The translations under genes and the position numbers were made by a program. A stretch of DNA of 8,528 nucleotides. Origin: Methanobacterium sp. GTDB lineage: Archaea; Methanobacteriota; Methanobacteria; Methanobacteriales; Methanobacteriaceae. Positions 1 through 6,209 of the stretch are shown in pieces. The stretch is from NCBI GenBank assembly GCA_020854975.1, contig JAHKLQ010000053.1, forward strand, positions 1 to 8,528, given 5' to 3'. How positions within the stretch are numbered: position 1 is the first letter of the stretch; each line of letters starts with the position of its first letter. Below the pieces are notes generated by a model. That model ran no database searches. It was not told the origin of the DNA and saw only the letters and a list, made by a program, of their open reading frames with translations.

Positions 1-44
1 AAATAAGTTATTTCAAAAGAAAAAAAATATTCAAATTCATTTTT

Positions 45-49
45 GGTGA
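45..49 (+). promoter_or_regulatory. Ribosome binding site fixing the ATG start at 55
   Basis: GGTGA lies five bases before ATG 55. Upstream in-frame TTG (43) and GTG (46) codons overlap this site and so are unlikely starts. The chosen start puts the first Cys pair at residues 6 and 9, as is usual for N-terminal zinc ribbons. The promoter of the gene is mostly outside the window. Confidence 0.6.
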
Positions 50-54
50 AAAAT

Positions 55-1740
55 ATGGGTTATTTAATCTGTCAAAGATGTGGAGGTTACTACAAACTTC
101 AGGAAGGTGAATCTCCTGATGATTTTGTTTCATGTCAATGTTATGGTCCATTGAAATATGTTGAATCATTAGATCATCATCCAGAAAGGCATAAAAAACT
201 TAAAAATGATTCTACTGGTGAGTATACTTATATTGATGTTGATTCTGATGTTGATTCGGTGAAATCTGAGGATTTAAAAGAAATTCATGAAGAATCTGAT
301 GGAACAGATTCAGAGGATTTGGAAAAAGAGCCAACTATTAAGAATAGGGCCTATTATCGGCGGGTTAACTATTATTCAAAACCGAATATAGAAAAACTAA
401 AACATCAGAATGATGTGGGAAGTCTTATTAATGCCTTGTATTATGATGATTCTGAGGTAAAAGTAGGGGCTGTTCAAGCACTTGGAGTTGTGGGTGATGA
501 AAGGGCCTTGAAACATTTGGAAAACATCATTCAAGAAGAAAGTGGAACTCTCAGGATATATGCAGAAATAGCTGTTAATCAAATTAAAGCCAAGAAAAAT
601 GGATTTAAATCTCAAAATCGCAGTCATTTCAGGAGTAATTACCGTAAAATTCCTAGTAAAACCATCTTTCAGCCTGATACTGACCAAATCAAAAAGAAAC
701 CAGTTAAACTTTCTGAATCAAATGATTCAACTAATATTTTGGACTCTTCAAATAGTTTAGACTCTTCAAATAGTCCAGATCTTAAAGAAGGAGAAAAATT
801 TGATGGAACATCACCATCATTACAATCTTATCCTGCTGATATTAAGAAAATTTCATCAGAAATGAAAAGTTCTTCTGAATCTATTAAATTTTCTAAAGAT
901 AAATTTTCTGACAATACAACTCTTTTTGACGAAACCATAGATGGATCCCTGCATAAAAAATCCTCTGATGGAAAATTAGATGAGGATAATATATTAAATG
1001 GAGATAGGATAGTAGAAGGGGATAGGATAGTAGAAGGGGATAGGATAGTAGAAGAGGATGGGATAGTAGAGGGAGATGTAGTAAATAGGGACAGGATAGC
1101 AGATGGAGAGATAGTAAATACAGATGTGGTGGAAACTTTTTCTGTTGATGAATCGGAATATCCGGAGCATTCTATTGAAGAATCTGTTAATGAGTCATTG
1201 CAGGGGTCTTTAAATGAGAAAAATCCAGATAATAATTCTTTGAAGGTGACTGGAACAAGTATCCAAGAAAAACATTTAGTGGAACCTTCAGTGAATATGG
1301 AAAAGGATGATTTTAAGGATAGTATTCGTGAGGATAATCTTAAAAATATTCATGATGAGCCTAAAGACCTGTTTAATTCCCCGGTTACTTCTGTGGGTTC
1401 TAAAGGAAGTAATATTACTCAAACCACTCTGGATCATCAGGTCTCTCAAGCCCCTCAAATCAAGACTACAAATGTCGGAAAAAACCTTTCAAAACCAGCT
1501 AAACCCCTTACCCCCCTGGAAAGTAGCTCAACTAAAACACCTAAAACAAATACTTTAACAAAAAGAAAATCCACCTCTACAGGAAATTTAACCAAAAATA
1601 ATGAAGCAACTGCTGATATAGAAAATTCTAATTTTAAATGGTTGAATATTAAAGATAGTGACAAAGAGTTAATTATATTTGTATTCCTATTTGCACTTGT
1701 TTTGGTAGTGGGAGTTATTTTAACCATGAGCTCCAGTTGA
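55..1740 (+). CDS. Zinc-ribbon, HEAT-repeat protein with long acidic linker and C-terminal membrane anchor
   Basis: This is a 561-residue protein of unknown function. The N-terminus is a short zinc ribbon with Cys6, Cys9, Cys27 and Cys29 (CQRC and CQC pairs). An acidic stretch follows (about 60-95), rich in Asp, Glu and Ser. Residues about 109-180 look like one or two PBS-lyase-type HEAT repeats, a protein-interaction fold, with the typical pattern [17 protein letters not shown]. From about 185 to 530 the chain is polar, low in complexity and probably disordered. It holds a DSSNS repeat and a GDRIVE tandem repeat (about 316-340). The last 24 residues form one hydrophobic helix (about 539-557) with almost no tail, so a tail-anchored protein with a cytoplasmic body is inferred. 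Zinc ribbons of this N-terminal type recur in Methanobacterium membrane proteins. The domain calls are fairly sure; the role, perhaps a scaffold, is a guess. It converges with the nuclease gene at 1914-3419. Confidence 0.85.
   Translation: MGYLICQRCGGYYKLQEGESPDDFVSCQCYGPLKYVESLDHHPERHKKLKNDSTGEYTYIDVDSDVDSVKSEDLKEIHEESDGTDSEDLEKEPTIKNRAYYRRVNYYSKPNIEKLKHQNDVGSLINALYYDDSEVKVGAVQALGVVGDERALKHLENIIQEESGTLRIYAEIAVNQIKAKKNGFKSQNRSHFRSNYRKIPSKTIFQPDTDQIKKKPVKLSESNDSTNILDSSNSLDSSNSPDLKEGEKFDGTSPSLQSYPADIKKISSEMKSSSESIKFSKDKFSDNTTLFDETIDGSLHKKSSDGKLDEDNILNGDRIVEGDRIVEGDRIVEEDGIVEGDVVNRDRIADGEIVNTDVVETFSVDESEYPEHSIEESVNESLQGSLNEKNPDNNSLKVTGTSIQEKHLVEPSVNMEKDDFKDSIREDNLKNIHDEPKDLFNSPVTSVGSKGSNITQTTLDHQVSQAPQIKTTNVGKNLSKPAKPLTPLESSSTKTPKTNTLTKRKSTSTGNLTKNNEATADIENSNFKWLNIKDSDKELIIFVFLFALVLVVGVILTMSSS
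739..775 (+). repeat. Two-copy 18-bp in-frame repeat encoding LDSSNS
   Basis: Two near-identical 18-base units with the core gactcttcaaatag lie in frame and encode LDSSNS twice, just after an NDSTNI segment. This is a small expansion in the disordered linker. Confidence 0.7.
1000..1071 (+). repeat. 18-bp tandem repeat, four units, encoding GDRIVE
   Basis: Four consecutive 18-base units (1000-1017, 1018-1035, 1036-1053, 1054-1071) share the core ataggatagtagaa. The first three differ at one base and the fourth is diverged. The length is a multiple of three, so the units add whole GDRIVE hexapeptides. Degenerate copies continue to about 1120 ([16 protein letters not shown]). Replication slippage is the likely origin, and copy number may vary between strains. 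Confidence 0.85.
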
Positions 1741-1762
1741 TGACCTTAAAAATTTTACGAAT

Positions 1763-1798
1763 GAATTTTTAGATTCAAAGGAATTTTTAGGTTTAAAG
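1763..1798. repeat. Two-copy 18-bp tandem repeat after the stop codon
   Basis: Units 1763-1780 and 1781-1798 begin with the same gaatttttag and match at 16 of 18 positions; a third, weaker unit follows at about 1799. They lie just downstream of the stop at 1740. Confidence 0.65.
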
Positions 1799-1800
1799 GA

Positions 1801-1814
1801 GTTTAAGCTTAAAC
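1801..1814. repeat. 14-bp perfect palindrome in the convergent intergenic region
   Basis: gtttaagcttaaac is a perfect palindrome followed after three bases by a T6 run. It may help 3' end formation of the upstream gene. Confidence 0.45.
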
Positions 1815-1837
1815 CCAGCTTTTTTAACTAGATTTTT

Positions 1838-1910
1838 AACTTAAATATGTAAGTTTTTAATTTTTTTTATAGAATCTCTATTCTCTCTCCTTCTTTTTTT
1901 ATCCCTTCTG
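1838..1910 (+). terminator. Hairpin plus U-rich tract, likely terminator of the zinc-ribbon/HEAT gene
   Basis: A 6-bp inverted repeat (aactta 1838-1843, taagtt 1850-1855) runs into T-rich sequence, with T8 at about 1861-1868, then a pyrimidine tract and T7 near 1894-1900. U-rich tracts are the usual archaeal termination signal. Nothing equally clear serves the converging minus-strand gene, though the symmetric hairpin could act on both strands. Confidence 0.5.
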
Positions 1911-1913
1911 TTA

Positions 1914-3419
1914 TCAAGATTTATGGCTCAAGGTGGGATAAATTATTTCAATTCCATCCTCTTCAAGTTCCAAAAATTTCTCTTTATTCTCTTTATCCTT
2001 TGTGTGAACAGGATAAACCTTTTCTGGATTTATGTCACGTATCATGTTCAGAATCTCTTTACCATTGGCATGACCAGATGCATGGAAGCGTTTATTAAGT
2101 AAGGGTAAGTTGAATAAGTCCAGCCATTTTTGGACCTTTGCTTCGTTTATTTCCATCTGTTCATCAAATGGTTCTGTGCTGGACTTGATATATATACCAT
2201 TTTCTGGTTTTATATCAATAAGTTCCTTTAACTCGAAAAAATCACAGCGAAATATATATTCCAGGGGTTCTTCCTGAAGATCTTTATAGGTTAAAGTGTT
2301 ATCTGCTTTTAAAAATTCTCTCTCCCATTTTTTATAATCCCGGAGAGATTCTGCAGAGGCAATATCATCCGCACATATCCATTCATCTTCAACACAGGCA
2401 TAGTTTTCATTTCCCACTAAACCCCAACCTTTACGGGGTTTATAGATCATAACATCCCCTAGTTCAGGGTATTCATTATCATCACCCTGAAATAGGCTGA
2501 GGAGATAAGCCTGTTTAAGGTTCACCACCAGTTTCCGGTCCGTGTCCTGAGCCACTTTATAAAAGGTTAAAAGCCTATCCAGATCCCGCACAGGATAATT
2601 CACCACCACCAAACCTTTACAAGCAGCTACTTCTTTTACAGCACGCTCTTCTATGTCTTCTTCACTGATATTAGTATCCTGATCAATACGTGTTCCTTCA
2701 CTGATCATAATGGTAGGATTGGCTTTTTTAGCTTCCTTCACGAATTTATGGGTTAGTTCAGGGTTTCGACCATGAAAACGAAGGTCACCAGTGTACACCA
2801 TGGTTTCCTCACCATTCTCACTTATAAAAGCAGAAGCTCCAGGCAGGGAATGATCAACTGGGGCTGCTTTAATATGAAAATCACCAATATCAAACCCTTT
2901 ATATGGCTCCACAATCCGGATATCACGGTCAACTTTTATAGCACTTGATCTTTTATAACCCTCACCACGCAGTTTAGGTTCAAGCTGGAAAGATTTCTTT
3001 AAATGAAGATACTCCGAAAAAGAAGCAGTACCTGTATCTTCCAGAGCTTTTAAAATTAAATAGGACTCCCTGGAAAGGTAGATGGGAATATCCTCCCGCA
3101 GGTGATGAACATAAGCCACATGATCTACGTGGGAATGGCTGATTAGGACACCATCAACCGATGGTTTTTGCTGATAATTTAGGCCAACATGTCTCAGGTA
3201 ATCCTCACGATAAATCCCCTTTATATAAGGTAACAAACTCAGGGCTACAAAGTCCATGATCCCATTGGCTTTACGGGGTTGTAAAAACTCAGATAAATAA
3301 TCATTAGCCTTTGAAAAGCCCATTCCAAAGTCAAAAAAGAAAGAACCATTTTCTCCTTTCACTCTGATTTTATTGCCACCAATTTCATCCACTCCGCCAA
3401 AAAAATCAATACTGGTCAA
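1914..3419 (-). CDS. MBL-fold beta-CASP nuclease, RNase J-like
   Basis: This 501-residue protein is probably a metal-dependent ribonuclease acting on RNA in the cytoplasm. Visible metallo-beta-lactamase motifs are the N-terminal [11 protein letters not shown], the metal site HSHVDH at residues 95-100, His190 in PVDHS, and Asp212 in YTGD. Beta-CASP motifs follow: SEGT around Glu241, HASGHA around 446-451, and PVHT with His472. This set and order is that of RNase J rather than CPSF73 or DNA-uptake proteins. The start is set at TTG 3419 because a strong GGAGG sits nine bases upstream and the family usually begins just before this core. An ATG at 3479 would add 20 atypical residues and has no good ribosome binding site. 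The 60-odd residues between the first strand and the HSHVDH motif look long for the family. The fold is confident; exo- versus endonuclease activity and the substrate are unknown. Confidence 0.88.
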   Translation of the reverse strand: MTSIDFFGGVDEIGGNKIRVKGENGSFFFDFGMGFSKANDYLSEFLQPRKANGIMDFVALSLLPYIKGIYREDYLRHVGLNYQQKPSVDGVLISHSHVDHVAYVHHLREDIPIYLSRESYLILKALEDTGTASFSEYLHLKKSFQLEPKLRGEGYKRSSAIKVDRDIRIVEPYKGFDIGDFHIKAAPVDHSLPGASAFISENGEETMVYTGDLRFHGRNPELTHKFVKEAKKANPTIMISEGTRIDQDTNISEEDIEERAVKEVAACKGLVVVNYPVRDLDRLLTFYKVAQDTDRKLVVNLKQAYLLSLFQGDDNEYPELGDVMIYKPRKGWGLVGNENYACVEDEWICADDIASAESLRDYKKWEREFLKADNTLTYKDLQEEPLEYIFRCDFFELKELIDIKPENGIYIKSSTEPFDEQMEINEAKVQKWLDLFNLPLLNKRFHASGHANGKEILNMIRDINPEKVYPVHTKDKENKEKFLELEEDGIEIIYPTLSHKS

Positions 3420-3428
3420 AATACAGGC

Positions 3429-3433
3429 CCTCC
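3429..3433 (-). promoter_or_regulatory. GGAGG ribosome binding site selecting TTG 3419
   Basis: On the minus strand GGAGG is nine bases before TTG. It sits in a small hairpin, acagg-AGGG-cctgt (5-bp stem), so it may be partly masked. No comparable site precedes the ATG at 3479. Confidence 0.6.
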
Positions 3434-3460
3434 TGTGCATAAAATTATACTTATAATCTG

Positions 3461-3467
3461 TATAAAT
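3461..3467 (-). promoter_or_regulatory. Candidate TATA box of the RNase J-like gene
   Basis: On the minus strand atttata lies so that transcription would start near 3437-3440, giving a leader of about 20 bases. That would exclude the ATG at 3479 from the message and supports the TTG start. Confidence 0.4.
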
Positions 3468-3507
3468 TTTAATTTTCATTCTTTAATAATTTTATTTTAC
3501 TCATCTT

Positions 3508-3549
3508 AGAATAACCTCTCCCTACACCAGAATAACTTCACCCTACATC
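3508..3549. repeat. Two-copy imperfect 21-bp tandem repeat
   Basis: Units 3508-3528 and 3529-3549 both begin agaataac and carry ccctaca near the end; 18 of 21 positions match. They lie 75-120 bases upstream of the nuclease ribosome binding site. A tandem regulator site is possible. Confidence 0.65.
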
Positions 3550-3685
3550 ATAGTTCCATAAATCTTCCTAATTTTATCTCCAATTAATTGTTTCTGGATT
3601 GCCCATTTCAAATAGATTTCCCCTGAAGTTCAAAGATTTCCAGATAAATTATATTGACTTATTAAAATTTCATAAGAATCAGTTT

Positions 3686-3698
3686 CCATATGATATGG
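3686..3698. promoter_or_regulatory. Perfect 13-bp inverted repeat, possible operator
   Basis: ccatat-G-atatgg is a perfect inverted repeat about 46 bases upstream of the candidate TATA box of the His-rich gene. Its size suits a dimeric DNA-binding protein. The regulator is unknown. Confidence 0.4.
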
Positions 3699-3718
3699 GT
3701 AGTTATTGTAGCTTCGAA

Positions 3719-3728
3719 AGAAATTTCT
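3719..3728. promoter_or_regulatory. 10-bp palindrome just upstream of a TATA box
   Basis: agaaatttct is a perfect palindrome about 15 bases upstream of the TATA-like sequence at 3744. It may be an operator, although AT-rich palindromes of this length also arise by chance. Confidence 0.25.
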
Positions 3729-3743
3729 AGAATAAACACCCAA

Positions 3744-3752
3744 TTATATTAT
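3744..3752 (+). promoter_or_regulatory. Candidate TATA box of the His-rich AbrB-like gene
   Basis: ttatattat is the best TATA-like element before this gene and predicts a start near 3770, giving a very short leader that begins about at the ribosome binding site. The 8-base direct repeat atacacgg (3751-3758 and 3765-3772) spans this region and could be a regulator site. Confidence 0.4.
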
Positions 3753-3771
3753 ACACGGATATCAATACACG

Positions 3772-3776
3772 GGAGG
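3772..3776 (+). promoter_or_regulatory. GGAGG ribosome binding site selecting ATG 3784
   Basis: GGAGG is seven bases before ATG 3784. The in-frame GTG at 3778 is only one base away and is rejected as a start. Confidence 0.7.
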
Positions 3777-3783
3777 TGTGAAC

Positions 3784-3993
3784 ATGTGTGAAGATAGGAA
3801 TTTGTACTGTGATCATGGCAGACACTATCATGATAAACACCACCATCACCACTGGAAACACAAACCATGGAACTATTCCACTATTGCCAAAAAAACAGGA
3901 GAACCTGTTATTATACCTGAAATATTATTTGAAGCAGCAAATATTGAAGATGGTGATTTTTTTAAGATTTACATCCGGAAAATGAAAAAATAA
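3784..3993 (+). CDS. His-rich mini-protein with AbrB/SpoVT-like C-terminus
   Basis: This 69-residue protein has two visible parts. Residues 9-29 hold nine histidines (11, 14, 16, 19-23 and 26), including five in a row, plus Cys2 and Cys9, and look like a flexible metal-binding tail for Ni, Zn, Cu or Co. Residues about 35-65 (GEPVIIPEILFEAANIEDGDFFKI) match the swapped-hairpin AbrB / MazE pattern of a beta strand, IP, a short helix, an IxxGD turn and a second strand. AbrB-type proteins are dimeric DNA-binding regulators, often of their own gene or as antitoxins. A metal-responsive autoregulator is therefore a reasonable inference, supported by the inverted repeats upstream. No toxin gene is adjacent. 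A metal-storage or chaperone role is the alternative. Confidence 0.75.
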   Translation: MCEDRNLYCDHGRHYHDKHHHHHWKHKPWNYSTIAKKTGEPVIIPEILFEAANIEDGDFFKIYIRKMKK

Positions 3994-4106
3994 ATATTTG
4001 AATCGTTGATCAATTACATAATTAATCTGTGGGCACTGATTATTGGTTTTATTAGTTTACAGTTTGTAGAGATACTTCCACCTTAAAAGATGATATTAAT
4101 AAGTGA

Positions 4107-4113
4107 TTATATA
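4107..4113 (+). promoter_or_regulatory. Weak candidate TATA box for the exoribonuclease gene
   Basis: ttatata is the nearest TATA-like sequence. It would start transcription close to the ribosome binding site. The BRE is poor, so the promoter may lie further upstream or transcription may read through from the His-rich gene 154 bases before. Confidence 0.25.
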
Positions 4114-4147
4114 GATTGGATGGTAAGATGGTTTGAAGGAGATTTCC

Positions 4148-5056
4148 ATGTTTAAAAAAGAAGAAGATTTCATTGAAAATTTGAATAAGATCCGAAGGAT
4201 TAACACCTCATTTGTAATTGCTAATAAAACCATCAAAACAGCACGTAATGGTAAAAATTACATTGAATTCAGTTTAACTGATAAAACAGGGGAAATAACT
4301 GCCAGAATGTTCCCCAATAGAGATGCTGAAGAGATTTATGATGATATTGAACAAAAGAGTATTTATAATATTATGGGTAATGTAGATGAGTTTCCCCGTA
4401 ATTCCCGGAATTTCAGTATTAAGATAGACGGTTTCCAGAAGCTTGCTGAAGATGAGTATGATCTTGACGATTACACCAGGACCTCTCTTAAAGACCAGAA
4501 TCAACTAATTAAGGAGATCAGCACCACCATTAAAGAAATGAAAGATCCATACCTGAAAGATCTTCTTAAAGCATTCTTCTGTGATAAAGAATTCGCTAAA
4601 CAATTTTACCAGTCTCCTTCAGCTAAAATATACCACCATAATTATTTGGGAGGGTTATTGGAACACACTGTAGGTGTCCTGTTAATCTGCAAAACTTCCT
4701 GTGAAATTTTTCCCCAGTTAGATCAGGATTTACTCTACACTGGAGCCATACTACATGATATTGGTAAGTTAAAATCTTATGATTATGACCTGGTAAGTAT
4801 TGATATTTCCAATGAAGGAAAACTATTGGATCATCTTTTTATTTCATGTGATATGGTAAATGAGAAAATAAGGGATAATAAACTGGAAATACCAGAAGAT
4901 AGAAAAATACAGCTCCTGCATATTATGCTGAGTCATCATGGGGATGTTCAAAATGGTTGGGGGTCTCCGGTCAGTCCCCAAACTCCGGAAGCAGTTGCAC
5001 TGCATCACGCTGACAATTTAGATGCTAAAGTTAAAGGAATCATGCAAAAAAGATAA
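4148..5056 (+). CDS. YhaM-like OB-fold / HD-domain 3'-5' exoribonuclease
   Basis: This 302-residue protein is close in length and architecture to Bacillus YhaM, a 3'-to-5' exoribonuclease. Residues about 18-98 form an OB-fold of the tRNA_anti type ([16 protein letters not shown]), the nucleic-acid grip. Residues about 160-300 are an HD domain with the metal ligands in place: His173 in LLEHT, His203-Asp204 in LHDIGK, His263-His264 in LSHHGD, and Asp289 in HHADNLDAK. The YHHNYLGGL stretch before the first His and the WGSP-to-NLDAK ending are also typical of the YhaM group. The start is ATG 4148 because AAGGAG at 4136-4141 is six bases before it; an in-frame TTG at 4133 has no such site. It is probably co-transcribed with the membrane mini-protein 21 bases downstream and lies near an RNase J-like gene, which fits a role in RNA turnover. 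Activity in archaea is inferred. Confidence 0.88.
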   Translation: MFKKEEDFIENLNKIRRINTSFVIANKTIKTARNGKNYIEFSLTDKTGEITARMFPNRDAEEIYDDIEQKSIYNIMGNVDEFPRNSRNFSIKIDGFQKLAEDEYDLDDYTRTSLKDQNQLIKEISTTIKEMKDPYLKDLLKAFFCDKEFAKQFYQSPSAKIYHHNYLGGLLEHTVGVLLICKTSCEIFPQLDQDLLYTGAILHDIGKLKSYDYDLVSIDISNEGKLLDHLFISCDMVNEKIRDNKLEIPEDRKIQLLHIMLSHHGDVQNGWGSPVSPQTPEAVALHHADNLDAKVKGIMQKR

Positions 5057-5077
5057 TAAGAAGTGGGATGTATAGGT

Positions 5078-5233
5078 GTGGATGATATTGAAAAGGAATT
5101 AAAAGCTTACCAGGAAAGTCTTGCCGAAGAAAAACGAAAAACAGCCCGTATTAATATTATCTTGCTGGTTGTGCTAATAATAGTGATAATGGCATTTTTA
5201 TACGCCCTGTGGCGTTACCAAGCCATTCATTAA
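5078..5233 (+). CDS. 51-residue single-pass membrane protein
   Basis: This short gene starts at GTG 5078 and ends at TAA 5231-5233, 21 bases after the exoribonuclease gene, so an operon is likely. The first 24 residues are charged and probably helical (DDIEKELKAYQESLAEEKRK). Residues 25-43 are a strong transmembrane helix (INIILLVVLIIVIMAFLYA), followed by a short WRYQAIH tail. The positive residues before the helix suggest the charged part faces the cytoplasm. Ribosome binding is weak (GGGA at 5065-5068, nine bases upstream); a GTG at 5063 is an alternative that adds five residues. Function is unknown. It could tether or regulate the neighbouring nuclease. Confidence 0.7.
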   Translation: MDDIEKELKAYQESLAEEKRKTARINIILLVVLIIVIMAFLYALWRYQAIH

Positions 5234-5425
5234 GACATCCATTTAAAATCAATAGTCAGTAAAATATCCTATTATACCATACTATCCATAAGATATCTTA
5301 TTAAAGCATACCCTCTATAGAATTTCTTTTAAAACTAATAACCATGAGATTAAAATATGATTTACCATTTTAAACTAATGATCCATTAAGATAATATCGT
5401 AAAATATGGTTTTTTAAAATTAGTT
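5234..5425. other. AT-rich intergenic spacer
   Basis: No gene is supported on either strand. An 11-bp inverted repeat (ttaaaactaat near 5330, attagttttaa at 5418-5428) brackets the second half and may serve 3' ends from both sides. Confidence 0.4.
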
Positions 5426-5536
5426 TTAACGATGTTTTGATCTTAATTCACATAGTTTTTCTTCGATGAGTTCATCGAAAAATCTTTCTAACTTATCATT
5501 ATCTAAAAAATCATAAATATTACAATCATCAGCCAT
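5426..5536 (-). CDS. Probable 36-residue acidic microprotein
   Basis: The predicted protein is mostly acidic and amphipathic (MADDCNIYDFLDND, then KLERFFDELIEEKLCELRSK), with a likely helix over residues 14-32 and Cys5 and Cys29. Support comes from context: the ATG at 5534-5536 follows GGTGG with seven bases of spacing, and a good TATA box stands at 5585-5593 on the same strand at a fitting distance. No family is recognised. It could be a small regulatory or partner protein. Its DNA contains a perfect inverted repeat (ttcgatga-gt-tcatcgaa, about 5463-5480). The chief doubt is length, since ORFs of this size occur by chance. Confidence 0.55.
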   Translation of the reverse strand: MADDCNIYDFLDNDKLERFFDELIEEKLCELRSKHR

Positions 5537-5584
5537 TCGCCACCCACCATATTCTAAACCCTAAACAATATTCTAACATACGTA

Positions 5585-5593
5585 TAATATAAA
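5585..5593 (-). promoter_or_regulatory. TATA box of the microprotein gene
   Basis: On the minus strand tttatatta follows the purine-rich BRE-like ataaag and predicts a start near 5562, giving a leader of about 25 bases before ATG 5536. Confidence 0.5.
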
Positions 5594-5669
5594 CTTTATG
5601 ACTTGAACATTAAGAGTGCTATAGGGTAATAGAAGTCTATTTAAATTTACGTAGGTATTGAAGGTAGGT

Positions 5670-5676
5670 AAAAAAA
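5670..5676 (-). terminator. T7 run, possible terminator of the zinc-ribbon gene
   Basis: Read on the minus strand this is seven T residues about 60 bases past the stop of the zinc-ribbon gene. No clear hairpin precedes it; archaeal ends need only the U-rich tract. Confidence 0.35.
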
Positions 5677-5732
5677 TGAATGGATGGTGATATAATTAGT
5701 GTAGGTAGAGTATCTAACAGGTTAACCCTGAT

Positions 5733-5951
5733 TTATATTTCGATCTTTTTTACTTCCTGTTTTAGTTTCCTGTTTTTACAGTACTCAAATAAATGGCCAC
5801 ATTCACTGCAGCGTATCACTCCAACAGCACCGTCAGGAATATGGGGGATGTAGCAAATATCAAGGTTTTGTTCCTTATTTTTTGTTTGAGATATGCTTTT
5901 ATCTCTACTACCACATTCAGGGCATTTTTGATTTAAATCTTCAGTTTTCAT
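5733..5951 (-). CDS. Small zinc-ribbon protein, unknown function
   Basis: This 72-residue protein carries two CxxC knuckles, Cys10/Cys13 (CPECG) and Cys48/Cys51 (CSECG), the classical four ligands of a zinc ribbon, with an extra Cys33 and Cys58. The region between them (about 31-47, ICYIPHIPDGAVGVIRC) is hydrophobic and would form the beta hairpins. The C-terminus is basic and helical (KNRKLKQEVKKIE), a possible nucleic-acid contact. GGGAGGG stands right before the ATG, so the start is secure. It lies downstream of the ureohydrolase on the same strand, with a separate promoter and a complex operator-like region 85-130 bases upstream, so it is probably regulated on its own. A transcription-linked or RNA-binding role is typical of such proteins but unproven here. 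Confidence 0.8.
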   Translation of the reverse strand: MKTEDLNQKCPECGSRDKSISQTKNKEQNLDICYIPHIPDGAVGVIRCSECGHLFEYCKNRKLKQEVKKIEI

Positions 5952-6037
5952 ATATACCCTCCCTTTTTTTAATTTATTGTTTTTTTAATTTGCGTTTATT
6001 TTTGATCAAGGATTTTTGGTGCACTATACAAAAATTA

Positions 6038-6079
6038 TTACGGTTCGTGCATTCCCGAACGTAAGTTATTATACGAACC
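6038..6079. promoter_or_regulatory. Three GTTCG half-sites over the predicted transcription start
   Basis: An imperfect inverted repeat, ttacg(g)ttcg at 6038-6047 and cgaacgtaa at 6056-6064, is joined by a third copy, acgaacc at 6073-6079, which is the exact reverse complement of ggttcgt at 6042-6048. On the minus strand these lie immediately downstream of the TATA box and over the predicted start near 6060, the usual place for an archaeal repressor. Confidence 0.5.
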
Positions 6080-6080
6080 A

Positions 6081-6088
6081 ATATAAAT
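6081..6088 (-). promoter_or_regulatory. TATA box of the zinc-ribbon gene
   Basis: On the minus strand atttatat follows a caaact BRE-like stretch. It predicts a start near 6060 and a leader of about 108 bases. A weaker alternative is near 6023-6030. Confidence 0.45.
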
Positions 6089-6209
6089 AGTTTGTCATCA
6101 GGATGAGTGAATCATGGTCATTATGAAAACTTTACAGTTATATCAATATGACATAAAGGATTATTGAAGGAAATATTATAGGATAAATCTATTTAAAATT
6201 TTCATAGAA

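Larger units (their letters stand above)
3420..3783. other. Divergent intergenic region between nuclease and His-rich genes
   Basis: This 364-base AT-rich stretch has no convincing gene. It contains the nuclease promoter and ribosome binding site at one end, a 21-bp two-copy repeat (3508-3549), two inverted repeats (3686-3698 and 3719-3728), and the promoter of the His-rich gene. No tRNA or larger RNA fold was recognised. Confidence 0.6.
5952..6209. other. Promoter and operator region of the zinc-ribbon gene
   Basis: These 258 bases hold the leader, operator and TATA box for the gene at 5733-5951, and the 3' end of the ureohydrolase message. No ORF longer than about 23 codons is convincing on either strand. 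Confidence 0.55.

Noticed and set aside
1455..1727. 90-codon minus-strand ORF opposite the C-terminus of the first gene
   Set aside because: It is the antisense of the low-complexity linker and membrane helix, with no ribosome binding site and no recognisable domain.
6042..6060. ggttcg followed by a C-rich arm, resembling a tRNA T-arm
   Set aside because: No acceptor, D or anticodon arm can be drawn around it; the operator reading explains it better.
5882..6064. 60-codon plus-strand ORF across the zinc-ribbon gene promoter
   Set aside because: It overlaps the opposite gene and its operator region, and the product looks like random AT-rich translation.
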